Positions 54,884-63,835 of a DNA stretch of 64,000 nucleotides are shown piece by piece. The notes beneath the pieces are model-generated. The model was not told the origin of the DNA. It ran no database searches and saw only the letters and a program-made list of their open reading frames with translations. Position 1 is the stretch's first letter; every line of letters starts with the position of its first letter. Source of the DNA: Magnetospirillum sp. 64-120 (GTDB taxonomy: Bacteria; Pseudomonadota; Alphaproteobacteria; Rhodospirillales; Magnetospirillaceae); assembly GCA_001898825.1 (NCBI GenBank), contig MKVK01000018.1, positions 1-64,000 on the forward strand, given 5' to 3'. Made by a program: the position numbers and the translations under genes.

Positions 54884-55150
54884 ATGGCCAATCTCGCGCC
54901 GGTCAGTGTCCGGATTTCGGCGCAGGAGCGCGAGCTTCTCGAAGCCGCCGCCGAACAGTCCCGCACCAATCTGAGCGACTTCATCCGCCGCAAGGCGGTG
55001 GAAGCTGCGGAGATCGAACTCGTCCACCAGAACCGCGTGGTCATCCCTGCGGCCGATTGGGAGAAGTTCGAGGCCTGGGCGGACAGCCCGGCGAAGGAGG
55101 TTCCCGCCCTCGGCGAGCTTGCCAAGGCCACTCCCCCATGGCGCGACTGA
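54884..55150 (+). CDS. DUF1778 antitoxin (TacA-like)
   Basis: 88 residues. Ribbon-helix-helix N-terminus (PVSVRISAQERELLEAAAEQSRTNLSDFIRRKAVEAAE) and a C-terminal toxin-neutralising tail (VVIPAADWEKFEAWADSPAKEVPALGEL). Strong AGGAAGGAG ribosome site. Overlaps the toxin gene by 13 bp. Confidence 0.92.
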   Translation: MANLAPVSVRISAQERELLEAAAEQSRTNLSDFIRRKAVEAAEIELVHQNRVVIPAADWEKFEAWADSPAKEVPALGELAKATPPWRD

Positions 55151-55653
55151 AACCGCCCCGTCCGCTCGACGGAGCGGACGACCGGGAAGCCTTCGACTGC
55201 GGTCGGGACTCGATGAACCAGTGGTTCCGGCGGCATGCCTGGCGCAATCAGCAACTCGGCATCTCCCGCACCACGGTGCTGTGCGACACGGAAACCGGCG
55301 CCATCGCCGGCTACGTCACCTTGAGCATGGGACAGATCGAGCGGGAATTCCTGCCCAAGGCGGCGCAGCGCAATACGCCGGACACCATCCCGATCTTCCT
55401 GCTCGGCCAGCTTGCCGTCGACCGGCGGTTCCAGCGGACGGGCGTGGCCCGGTCGCTGCTGTTCTATGCCCTGAAGACATCGGTTCTGGTGTCCCGGCAA
55501 GTCGGCTGCTTCGGGGTTCTCACCCATCCCCTCGACGAAGAGGCGCGCGGTTTCTATCGCCGTTTCGGCTTCGAGGACCTGCCCCATGATCCCAGGCGAA
55601 GCATGATCGTCCGCGTCAAGGACCTCGAACGCAACGGGTTCGCGGCGGACTGA
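55138..55653 (+). CDS. GNAT-family acetyltransferase toxin (TacT-like)
   Basis: 171 residues. GNAT core: SMNQWFRRHAWRNQQLG, LGQLAVDRRFQRTGVARSLLFYAL (acetyl-CoA binding), FYRRFGFEDLP. Toxins of this kind acetylate aminoacyl-tRNA and block translation. Paired with the DUF1778 antitoxin, it may keep the island in the population. Confidence 0.92.
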   Translation: MARLKPPRPLDGADDREAFDCGRDSMNQWFRRHAWRNQQLGISRTTVLCDTETGAIAGYVTLSMGQIEREFLPKAAQRNTPDTIPIFLLGQLAVDRRFQRTGVARSLLFYALKTSVLVSRQVGCFGVLTHPLDEEARGFYRRFGFEDLPHDPRRSMIVRVKDLERNGFAAD

Positions 55654-55877
55654 CCCCACCCTGCCGATCGCCGATTTTCCGGCTCCACGTAAAACCGCTT
55701 TTCAGGGTCTGCGATCCGATTCCGTGCCTTTCCGGGTCCGTGCGATCCCGGCTTTACGCTTCCACGGTTTTCAGATTCCGCGGCGCCGTCCTCGAGAGGC
55801 AGAGGGCGGCGCTTCGCTTCGTGACGGGTTCGGAGGCCAGGGAAGAGGTTCCCGGCCGCCCGTCCGGAGTAAAAGAC

Positions 55878-57890
55878 ATGGTACAGAAGATCACGCTTTC
55901 GCCATCGCGCGACATCCCCTTCAACAAACTGGTGCTCAGCCAGTCCAACGTCCGGCACGTCAAGGCCGGCGTCTCGATCGAGCAACTGGCCGAGGACATC
56001 GCGCGGCGCGGCCTGTTGCAGGGTCTCAGCGTTCGGGCGGTCATCGACGCCGATGGAATGGAAACCGGCATGTACGAGATTCCCGCCGGTGGGCGGCGTT
56101 ACCGGGCGCTGGAACTGCTGGTCAAACAGAAGCGCCTGGCCAAGACCGCGCCGGTGCCCTGCGTCGTGCGCGAAGGCGGAATCGCGGAGGAAGACTCGCT
56201 GGCCGAGAACATCCAGCGGGCGCCGCTGCACCCGCTCGACCAGTTCCGCGCCTTCCTGGCGCTGAAGGAGAAAGGGCAGTCCGAGGAGGAGATCGCCGCC
56301 GCCTTCTTCGTCTCGGTCAACGTCGTCAAGCAACGCCTCAAGCTCGCCTCGGTCTCGCCCCGGCTGCTCGACATCTACTCGGAAGACGGCTTGTCCCTGG
56401 ACCAGCTCATGGCCTTCACCGTTTCCGGCGACCACCAGCGCCAGGAACAGGTGTTCGAGCGGCTGTACCAGTCCTACGACAAACAGCCCCACACCATCCG
56501 CCGCATGCTGACCGAGGGTTCGGTGCGCGCCGCCGACAAGCGGGTACGGTTCATCGGCATCGACTCTTACGTCGCCGCCGGCGGCACGGTGATGCGCGAC
56601 CTGTTTCAGGGCGACGATGGCGGCTGGCTGCAAGATGTGGCCCTGGTCGAGCGGATGGTCGCCGACAGGCTGAAAGCCGAATCGGAAGAGATCGCCGCCG
56701 AGGGCTGGAAATGGATTGAGGTGGCGCCCGACTTCCCCTACGGCCACACCTTCGGCCTACGCCAGCTGCGCGGCGAGGCAATGGCGATGACGGTCGAGGA
56801 AGAAGCGGCCCGCGACGCCCTCCAGGCCGAGTACGAGCATCTGTCGGCGCAGTACGACAGCGCCGAGGAATTGCCCGAGGCCGTCGACGAACGCTTCGGC
56901 GAACTGGAGACGGCACTGGCGGCGTTCGAGAACCGGCCTGTCGCTTTCGACCCGGCCGAAATCGCCCGCGCCGGCGCCTTCGTCAGCATCGCCCAGGACG
57001 GCACCTTGCGCGTCGAGCGCGGCTATGTCCGCCCCGAGGATGAATTGCCGGTCGAACCGGAACCGGCCGCAGTGGAGCGCACCATGGCGGCGGACGTCGA
57101 GGGCATGGACAGCGTCAGCGCCGAGGCCGACGACCCGAAGCCGGAGATCGAGGAAGAAGACGGCCTGACGCCGATCTCCGACCGGCTGATGAGCGAACTG
57201 ACCGCGCATCGCACCTTGGGCCTGCGCCAGGCGCTCGGCGAGCATCCGGACGTCGCCTTCCTGGCCGCGCTGCACGCGCTCGCCCTGAAGGTGTTCTACC
57301 ACTACGGTTCCGACTCTTGCCTGGAACTGGAACTGAAGAGCGTCGCCTTCGGCAACCAGGCACCGGGCCTCAACGACAGTGCCGTCGCCGAGGCGATCCG
57401 CACCCGCCATGACGGCTGGGCGCAGCTTCTGCCGAAGGAACCGGACGACCTGTGGGACACGCTGCGGGGCTGGGATTCCGACAGCCGTTCGGCACTGTTC
57501 GCCCATGTCGTCAGCCTGTCGGTCAACGCGGTGAACGAGACATGGAACCGTCGCCCCCGCGCCCTGGCCCATGCCAACCGGCTGGCCCAGGCCATCGGGC
57601 TCGACATGGCGGCGGCTGGCTGGCGGCCGACCGTGGATACCTTCCTCGGCCGCGTCACCAAGGCCCGCATCCTCCAATCCGTGGCGGAAGCCAAGGGACA
57701 GCGGGCCGCCGATCGCATCGAGCACCTCAAGAAGGGCGACATGGCCGCCGAGGCGGAGACCCTGCTCGCCGGCACCGGCTGGCTGCCCGAGCCATTGCGC
57801 ACGCCAAACCCCGTCACCGAACAGGTCGCGGGAAACGGTACCGACACGGGCGAATCCGGCGAAACCTCCAACCCCGTCGCGGCCGAATAG
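55878..57890 (+). CDS. Large ParB-like nuclease-domain protein
   Basis: 670 residues. The N-terminal ParB domain has LVLSQSNVRHVKAGVSIEQLAEDIARRGLLQ, PAGGRRYRALELL and ENIQRAPLHPLDQFRAF, followed by a ParB-type HTH (SEEEIAAAFFVSVNVVKQRLKLASVSP). The long acidic C-terminal part is unrecognised. Such proteins are typical of plasmids and integrative elements; no ParA partner is nearby, so true partitioning is uncertain. Confidence 0.85.
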   Translation: MVQKITLSPSRDIPFNKLVLSQSNVRHVKAGVSIEQLAEDIARRGLLQGLSVRAVIDADGMETGMYEIPAGGRRYRALELLVKQKRLAKTAPVPCVVREGGIAEEDSLAENIQRAPLHPLDQFRAFLALKEKGQSEEEIAAAFFVSVNVVKQRLKLASVSPRLLDIYSEDGLSLDQLMAFTVSGDHQRQEQVFERLYQSYDKQPHTIRRMLTEGSVRAADKRVRFIGIDSYVAAGGTVMRDLFQGDDGGWLQDVALVERMVADRLKAESEEIAAEGWKWIEVAPDFPYGHTFGLRQLRGEAMAMTVEEEAARDALQAEYEHLSAQYDSAEELPEAVDERFGELETALAAFENRPVAFDPAEIARAGAFVSIAQDGTLRVERGYVRPEDELPVEPEPAAVERTMAADVEGMDSVSAEADDPKPEIEEEDGLTPISDRLMSELTAHRTLGLRQALGEHPDVAFLAALHALALKVFYHYGSDSCLELELKSVAFGNQAPGLNDSAVAEAIRTRHDGWAQLLPKEPDDLWDTLRGWDSDSRSALFAHVVSLSVNAVNETWNRRPRALAHANRLAQAIGLDMAAAGWRPTVDTFLGRVTKARILQSVAEAKGQRAADRIEHLKKGDMAAEAETLLAGTGWLPEPLRTPNPVTEQVAGNGTDTGESGETSNPVAAE

Positions 57891-57955
57891 CCCGCCCCAA
57901 CCTATCCTCTGGCCCGTCGGCAACGGCGGGCCTTTCTTTTTGAAGAAGGCGCATC

Positions 57956-58990
57956 ATGTCGGGAAAACCGCATGACCTGGCCCGCCGTCTCGGCCACCAT
58001 GCCGAGGCGGTGTGCCGCCGCTACCTTTCCGCCGGTCGTCGCGAGGGCCGTTACTGGCTGGTCGGCGACATTCTCAACACCCCGGGCCGCTCGCTGTTCG
58101 TGCGGCTGTACGATTCCCCTAAGGGGCCGGCGGGCAAATGGACCGACGCCGCCACCGGCGAGCATGGCGACCTGCTCGACGTCATCCGCCTGTCCTGCGG
58201 TCTGGTCGGTTTCAAGGACGTCGCCGACGAGGCCCGGTCGTTCCTCAGCCTGCCGCACGAGGAACCGAAATCGTCTCCGAGGCACCGGCCACCACCCGCG
58301 CCGTCCGGATCGCGCGAGGCGGCCCGGCGGCTGTTCGCCATGTCCCGGCCGATCGCCGGCACCATCGTGGACACGTATTTACGCAACCGCGGCATCACGG
58401 CTTTGCCCGGAACCGGAAACCTGCGTTTCCATCCCCGCTGCTACTACCGGCCGGACGAGCACGGCCCGACCGAGACCTGGCCGGCGATGATCGCCGCCGT
58501 CACCGATCTCGACGGTCATCTGACCGGGGTCCACCGCACATGGCTGGCTCCCGACGGCTCCGGCAAGGCGCCGATCACGACGCCACGGCGGGCCATGGGC
58601 GACCTGCTCGGCCACGCCGTCCGCTTCGGTGTGGCCCGTGACGTCCTGGCGGCGGGCGAAGGCATTGAGACCATGCTGTCGCTGCGCATGGCCCTGCCTC
58701 GCCTGGCCGTCGTTGCGGCCCTTTCCGCCGCCCATCTCGCCGCCCTGCTGTTCGGGCCGAAGTTGCGACGGCTCTACATCGCCCGCGACCCCGACCCGGC
58801 CGGTGGCGCGGCGCGGGACATCCTGGTCGAGCGGGCGATGGCGGCCGGAATCGAGGCGATCCCCCTGTCGCCGATGCTGGGGGACTTCAACGACGATCTG
58901 CGCAGCCTCGGCCTCAATGCCCTCCGCGCGGCCCTGCGGGTGCAGATCGCCCCGGAGGATGTCGCCCGCTTCATGGAGATGCCGCCGTAG
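57956..58990 (+). CDS. Toprim-domain protein (primase/helicase-like)
   Basis: 344 residues. An N-terminal primase zinc-finger-like region without clear cysteines (WLVGDILNTPGRSLFVRLYDSPKGPAGKWTDAATGEHGDLLDVI) precedes a toprim domain: VLAAGEGIETMLSLRMALP and RLYIARDPDPAGGAARDILVERA. Likely a plasmid-type primase or nuclease. Confidence 0.82.
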   Translation: MSGKPHDLARRLGHHAEAVCRRYLSAGRREGRYWLVGDILNTPGRSLFVRLYDSPKGPAGKWTDAATGEHGDLLDVIRLSCGLVGFKDVADEARSFLSLPHEEPKSSPRHRPPPAPSGSREAARRLFAMSRPIAGTIVDTYLRNRGITALPGTGNLRFHPRCYYRPDEHGPTETWPAMIAAVTDLDGHLTGVHRTWLAPDGSGKAPITTPRRAMGDLLGHAVRFGVARDVLAAGEGIETMLSLRMALPRLAVVAALSAAHLAALLFGPKLRRLYIARDPDPAGGAARDILVERAMAAGIEAIPLSPMLGDFNDDLRSLGLNALRAALRVQIAPEDVARFMEMPP

Positions 58991-59310
58991 CCGGCAGGGA
59001 CGGAAGCGCATGCCGCGGGTCCGGCCCGTTTCGGCATAGCGCTTCCCCGGGTTTGCCGGAGGGGGCCGCGCCCCGGCCTTCAAGAGGGCGATCGGGCCGC
59101 AAGCGTCCCGGCCCGGCAATGGCGGCGTTCGGGTCTTTTCCGCCGGCGGCTGCACCGCCTTTGCAGCGCGAAGCAAAAGACCCGGCTTCCGCCATCCTCC
59201 GCGTTGCTGCGGCCCTGCGCTTCGCTGCGGGTGCCGGACCCGGCCGCCCGCGGCTGTCCGTCGCCATGAAGGCCGCGGCGGGCGCGGCCGATCCGACGAA
59301 GGAAAGCGCC
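58991..59310. other. 320-bp GC-rich gap between the toprim and DUF2493 genes
   Basis: No supported gene. Open frames run through on both strands, but with atypical amino acid content and no ribosome site. A GC-rich hairpin (GGGGCCGCGCCCC region near 59065) is the only structure seen. Confidence 0.4.
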
Positions 59311-60240
59311 ATGTCCACCGACCATGATCCGGAACCCCGGCACGCCGCCTCCCAGACCGCCCATGTCCTCGCCGAACTCCAGCTTTACGGCCACCGCCCC
59401 TTCCAGGACGAACCCGATCCCCGGCCGCTGCCCGACGGCACCGCCATCGCCGGAGCCGTCGCCGACATCTTCGACGCCCTGGTCGCCACTCTGGGCGATA
59501 CCCGCCTCGAACCTGACCTGGAAGACCTGCTGTGGTCGACCGTCAACCTGTTCCACCGTGCCGCCGCACGGGTCGAACGCCAACTCGACGACAACGAGCA
59601 GGCCCAGCACCGTTCACAGAAGGAGCAGGACGGCTCCGAGGTCAGGTCGGTCGAACTGGAGCGGCTGACCGCCGAGGGCCAGACCCTGATCGAGCGCCGC
59701 GACAGCATGGAACTGTTCCGCGACATCGCCGCCGAGCAGTTCGAGCGCCACACCGGTTCCTCCTGGCGGCCGCACGCCGGGTCGATGGTCAGCCACCGCA
59801 CCCTGACCGCGGCGATGATCGACAGCCGCGACTTCCTTGCCGCCAAGAAACGGGCCGACACCGAGATCATGCTGCCGCCCGGCCCCAAGGTCGCCGTCAC
59901 CGGCGGGCTCGACTTCAACGACCATCGGCTGATCTGGGCCAAGCTCGACCAGGTCCGCGCCAAGCACCCCGACATGGTGCTGCTGCACGGTGGCAGCCCG
60001 AAGGGCGCCGAACGCATCGCCGCCACCTGGGCCGACAACCGCAAGGTCCCGCAGATCGCCTTCCGCCCCGACTGGGCCCGGCACGCCAAGGCGGCGCCGT
60101 TCAAGCGCAACGACGCCCTATTGGCCGTCCTGCCGGTGGGCGTCATCGTCTTCCCCGGCAACGGCATCCAGGACAACCTCGCCGACAAGGCCAGGGCACT
60201 GGGCATCCCGGTCTGGCGGTTTGGTAATGGCGGCGCGTGA
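59311..60240 (+). CDS. DUF2493 (SLOG-like) nucleotide-binding protein
   Basis: 309 residues. The N-terminal helical region (1-190) includes an acidic coiled part (ARVERQLDDNEQAQHRSQKEQ). The C-terminal DUF2493 domain reads KVAVTGGLDFNDHRLIWAKLDQV, DMVLLHGGSPKGAERIAATWAD and GVIVFPGNGIQDNLADKARALGIPV, a Rossmann fold of the SLOG class. ATG 59311 follows GAAGGAAA. Common on rhizobial plasmids and islands; ligand unknown. Confidence 0.85.
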   Translation: MSTDHDPEPRHAASQTAHVLAELQLYGHRPFQDEPDPRPLPDGTAIAGAVADIFDALVATLGDTRLEPDLEDLLWSTVNLFHRAAARVERQLDDNEQAQHRSQKEQDGSEVRSVELERLTAEGQTLIERRDSMELFRDIAAEQFERHTGSSWRPHAGSMVSHRTLTAAMIDSRDFLAAKKRADTEIMLPPGPKVAVTGGLDFNDHRLIWAKLDQVRAKHPDMVLLHGGSPKGAERIAATWADNRKVPQIAFRPDWARHAKAAPFKRNDALLAVLPVGVIVFPGNGIQDNLADKARALGIPVWRFGNGGA

Positions 60241-60538
60241 GCGCCGCCCAATTTCGTCGTAATAGCGCCCAATTTGCCACTCCGAGAGCCAAAGCCGATT
60301 CCCTAACAGCGGACGCTGCACTGAAAAGCGCAAGGCGATTGAGTTGGGCCATAAGCGGGCATCGGAGTGATTGCCAATCTGGGCGCTGGATTCGGAGGGC
60401 AGCGCTCCATCCAGTTGCGCTACAGGTGCGCATAGCGCGCCTATTGACCGCCCCCTATGGTTGTGCTGATGTATAAGACGCTGCCTTATGCGGATAGCCA
60501 TACAAATTCAAGCAACCTGCAGGCGGGAGGAGAGGAAG

Positions 60539-62086
60539 ATGGATTTCGATGCGTTCCTTTGCGACTATGAAGAATTCCTTCATGAATCTCAGTCTCTTTT
60601 CTCGCCGGCCCCACAGCATGCGTCCAACATGCGGGGAGCCTTTAGCCTAAGCGACCTCTCCACATCATTTTCTTTCGCATCACAAGATTTTGTTTCGCAA
60701 ATGAAGGGCTTCATCGAGCAAGATGATGGATTTAACAAACTCATTCAAGAGAATGGCCTATCACAAGATGATAAGTTAAGTCCAGAATTCTTAGATTCAT
60801 TGATTACATCAAGGCCACACCTACTAGATATGCTGCGCGCACAAGAAATTAATGCGCATGAAAATTTTCACGCCCTACAGGCATTTTCCCTATCATCAGT
60901 GAAAGACCTTATACAAGCCTTCCAGCGCATAGCCTCTGCACGGATCGATGTGGCAGTATATGCTCTCGGTAGCGGCTTAACCATGCAGCTTGGCAAGCCG
61001 CTGTTCGCCGTTGCGGAGAGCGCTTCAAAGGAGGGGAAGCGTCTGATCCAGAGATGCGCCATAAATATATCACCATCAATTGAGCTAATCAGGCGGGCGC
61101 AACGGCCAAATGGAGATGGCTTGTCAACTATTCATATAATAGAGGGATCGGCATACGCCGCACAAAGCATCGCATGCAAAAGCCACGACTACAAACTTTT
61201 TGAAATAAATAACAACAACATTTATAGTGCGGCATGGAATTGTTGGGAGAGCTACGGCGGTAGCGACAGGCTATGTTTTCTACTATCCGCCGATTTGGCA
61301 CTAAGGGTCGGGAACCTACACCCAATTGCACCCGAAAGTGACCGTCCCGAAAATATATTTATCGCTTTGGCAAAGGCAGCAGAAGCGATCGAAGCGGAGG
61401 CAGAGGCGGAGTTCAACGATCTAAGCCCACGCATCTTCAACACATTCCGACCACGCCCCTTCGGCCTTCCCCTAAAGGCTGATGATTTGCCGTCGTATCT
61501 AAAACCAAAGGGAAGGGCAAAAATAGCATCTGATGAATTGAGAATGCAGGAAGGCGGTACCCCATCAGACAGCGATATTGATGGAATGATTAATCTGTCT
61601 CGCAATATGTATTACAGGCTTCCGCACGGCATTCGAGAGAAATTCAATGAAGTGAATTTCGAGACATTTATGCACAACAACGATCAAACCTACATGAGCG
61701 CGATCGGATCAAAGATTTACGCTCACGCCCCTGCCATCGGAACGCAAAAATATCTTTTGCACTGGCTGCTTTCACCAAAGACGCGGAATGCATTTGATTA
61801 TTTCGTGGGCGACGCTTCCCACGACAATGGCGATGAAATTATACCGGTATTTTCTTCAAAGCTTTCCATTATACATTACAGAGTATTATCAGAGCTTATT
61901 AACAGCCTTGAGGGCATATTATTATATTCACGGGACCGGAACACACACCTTCCATTATGCTGCGATGTTCATGGCATCCATGACGACATTTATGATCTCT
62001 TAGATTGCGAAGAGGGAGATTCCATAAATGCCATGCTTGAGCGAAATTTCGGCCGAGGACTTCGGCAGATCATTGATGGCTTCTGA
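60539..62086 (+). CDS. Uncharacterised AT-rich cargo protein with HExxH motif
   Basis: 515 residues; I do not recognise the family. HENFH (107-111, in INAHENFHALQAF) fits a zinc metallopeptidase site, and E203 in IIEGSAYAAQSIA resembles the third-ligand helix of gluzincins. Other regions are helical with no signal peptide or clear membrane span. G+C is far below that of the island. ATG 60539 follows GGAGGAGAGGAA. It is followed 14 bp later by a small gene, so the two form a cargo pair. Peptidase activity is inferred from motifs only. Confidence 0.6.
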   Translation: MDFDAFLCDYEEFLHESQSLFSPAPQHASNMRGAFSLSDLSTSFSFASQDFVSQMKGFIEQDDGFNKLIQENGLSQDDKLSPEFLDSLITSRPHLLDMLRAQEINAHENFHALQAFSLSSVKDLIQAFQRIASARIDVAVYALGSGLTMQLGKPLFAVAESASKEGKRLIQRCAINISPSIELIRRAQRPNGDGLSTIHIIEGSAYAAQSIACKSHDYKLFEINNNNIYSAAWNCWESYGGSDRLCFLLSADLALRVGNLHPIAPESDRPENIFIALAKAAEAIEAEAEAEFNDLSPRIFNTFRPRPFGLPLKADDLPSYLKPKGRAKIASDELRMQEGGTPSDSDIDGMINLSRNMYYRLPHGIREKFNEVNFETFMHNNDQTYMSAIGSKIYAHAPAIGTQKYLLHWLLSPKTRNAFDYFVGDASHDNGDEIIPVFSSKLSIIHYRVLSELINSLEGILLYSRDRNTHLPLCCDVHGIHDDIYDLLDCEEGDSINAMLERNFGRGLRQIIDGF

Positions 62087-62100
62087 GAAGAGGTGTAAAT

Positions 62101-62577
62101 ATGATCGGCGATATCATCATTTCTTGGGATGGATGCCACGAGCAGTCTCTTGATGACGACATTAGACAGTCAAGCGCAACATCCTCCGGACTCCAGGCAA
62201 ACCTTCTTGTCGTTAGCAAAAAAACCACGCTAGACAACCAGATACAGGCGCTTGCTGTCTCTGCTGCCCTCGTCTCATCCGTAGATCAACACCCACTATT
62301 ATCTGCATTCTTGGGGGCAGCGGTCTTGTCCTCTATCTCGCCGGTATCCGTCAGATTAATAACAGATCATGAATCGGATCTACTTAATGTCATCCTGCAA
62401 ACCAAGATGCGAGCCATCATTGATCTGGATGAATTGCGACGTTTCCTTGGGAGCGATCAGGTGGCAGATCGTGCCGTCCAAGCCCTTTGCGATAAAGGAA
62501 TATTAAAGCGCTCTAAAAACGGAGACATAGTCATAAGGCGGAATATTCTGGCAAACGTTAAAGTATGGAAAGAATAA
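62101..62577 (+). CDS. Small partner of the HExxH cargo protein
   Basis: 158 residues, family not recognised. A hydrophobic helical middle (LLSAFLGAAVLSSISPVSVRLI) is followed by a C-terminal winged-helix-like region (IDLDELRRFLGSDQVADRAVQALCDKGILKRSKNGDIVIRR). It shares the AT-rich composition of the gene upstream and lies 14 bp after it. It could be a regulator or immunity-type partner (inference). Confidence 0.6.
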   Translation: MIGDIIISWDGCHEQSLDDDIRQSSATSSGLQANLLVVSKKTTLDNQIQALAVSAALVSSVDQHPLLSAFLGAAVLSSISPVSVRLITDHESDLLNVILQTKMRAIIDLDELRRFLGSDQVADRAVQALCDKGILKRSKNGDIVIRRNILANVKVWKE

Positions 62578-62913
62578 AAATCACACGACAACAAGGCGCA
62601 TAAATGACTCGCCATATTAAATGCCTGCCGAAATTTACCAGGAAAATGGCGCAATTAACGCGATAACAATCACAAAAAAAGAGGTAAGCACAAAAACAGG
62701 TGTCGTTTGGCACTAATTCCGCCAACTACTCATTGCAGATAGACCGCCCGCGGTGGTCAGGACCTGTCCGTTGCAAGCAGGCGTTCAATTCCGGGCCACC
62801 AAACATCCAAAGCTGGGCCGGCACTTACCCTCGGGGAAGCTATCCCGCCTTCGCCGCCCAAAGCTGCCCGTCCCCTTCCGGCCCGTCATTGCCGAAACGA
62901 GAGAGTCAATCCG
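62578..62913. other. 336-bp gap after the cargo pair
   Basis: No supported gene. The first 120 bp are AT-rich like the cargo genes; from about 62740 the composition returns to island average. A short open frame here lacks a ribosome site and family resemblance. Confidence 0.4.
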
Positions 62914-63294
62914 TCAGCCCTCCCCATTCAGCGCTGCCCCACCAAGGCCCAACTCGATCCGTTTCTTCTTCGACAGCCCCTGCGCGACGATGGCGTGCGA
63001 CCGGCGGATATAGTCCCGCAGATCGCCATCGGACAGACCGGGCGGAGCATAATGCTGAATCCACTTCAGGCCGCGTGACGCCAGGTATGGCGCCGGACGC
63101 AGGCCCGGCTGCTCCTTGAGAATCTCGTAGGACAGGTCGCTGACCTTGAAGGTGAATCTCGGCTCGTCATCGTCCCAGCCGCCGATCGCGAAGACCTTGC
63201 CGCCGACTTTCCAGACGTCGGCGCCGCCCCACTGGACCACATGGGTGGTGGCGGGAAGCGCCCGGCAGAACGCGTTGAATTCCTCGTAGATCAT
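62914..63294 (-). CDS. MmcQ/YjbR-family protein
   Basis: 126 residues. Family features: YEEFNAFCRALPATTHVVQWGGADVWKVGGKVFAIG, FTFKVSDLSYEIL, LASRGLKWIQHYAPPGLSDGDLRDYIRRSHAIVAQGLSKKKR. A small double-wing DNA-binding fold is known for relatives; function is unclear. ATG 63294 is preferred; an in-frame start at 63324 adds ten residues. Confidence 0.85.
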   Translation of the reverse strand: MIYEEFNAFCRALPATTHVVQWGGADVWKVGGKVFAIGGWDDDEPRFTFKVSDLSYEILKEQPGLRPAPYLASRGLKWIQHYAPPGLSDGDLRDYIRRSHAIVAQGLSKKKRIELGLGGAALNGEG

Positions 63295-63403
63295 CCGTTC
63301 CGTCCAAATTGCAGCCGCCGACACCCCTCGATTATATTATGCCTCGCGCCGTGGTGGTGGAGGAAGGCGCTGCCGTTGGATTTCATCTTACGGAGACACC
63401 GCC

Positions 63404-63835
63404 ATGTTCCTTCTCGGCCCCCTCATGGTCCTGTCCGCCATCGGATTTTTCTGCTGGCTGCTGTTCACCCTGGCCGTCTTCGCCCTGCCCGCCTTCGTCG
63501 GTGTCACCATCGGCATCTGGTCCTTCCATACCGGAGCCGGCGCCCTGGGGGCCATCGTCGTCGGCCTGGTGGCCGCCGCAGCGACCTTCGGCATCGCGCA
63601 ACTGCTCCTGGCCTTCGTGCCGTGGGCCTGGGCGCGCCTGCTGATCGTCGCCGTCTATGCCACCCCGGCAGCCGTGGCGGGCTACAGTGCCACCCACGGC
63701 ATCGCCCAGATGGCCATGCCCTCCCCGGTCTGGCAGACCATCTTCTCCGTCGTCGGCGCGATCGCGGTCGGCATCACCGCCGTGGTGCGGGTCAGCGGCA
63801 TAGCGGCACCGCCCGGACAGCCGGGCAGGACGTGA
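63404..63835 (+). CDS. Small four-span membrane protein
   Basis: 143 residues with about four hydrophobic segments (LMVLSAIGFFCWLLFTLAVFALPAFVG, GALGAIVVGLVAAAATFGIAQLLLAF, RLLIVAVYATPAAVAGYS, IFSVVGAIAVGITAVVRVSGI). Start ATG follows ACGGAGA. No family recognised. The remaining 165 bp to the window end hold no supported gene. Confidence 0.7.
   Translation: MFLLGPLMVLSAIGFFCWLLFTLAVFALPAFVGVTIGIWSFHTGAGALGAIVVGLVAAAATFGIAQLLLAFVPWAWARLLIVAVYATPAAVAGYSATHGIAQMAMPSPVWQTIFSVVGAIAVGITAVVRVSGIAAPPGQPGRT

Noticed and set aside
62700-63119. Open frame of 139 codons on the plus strand
   Set aside because: No ribosome site, Ser/Pro/Arg-biased translation, and it overlaps the well-supported YjbR-like gene on the other strand.
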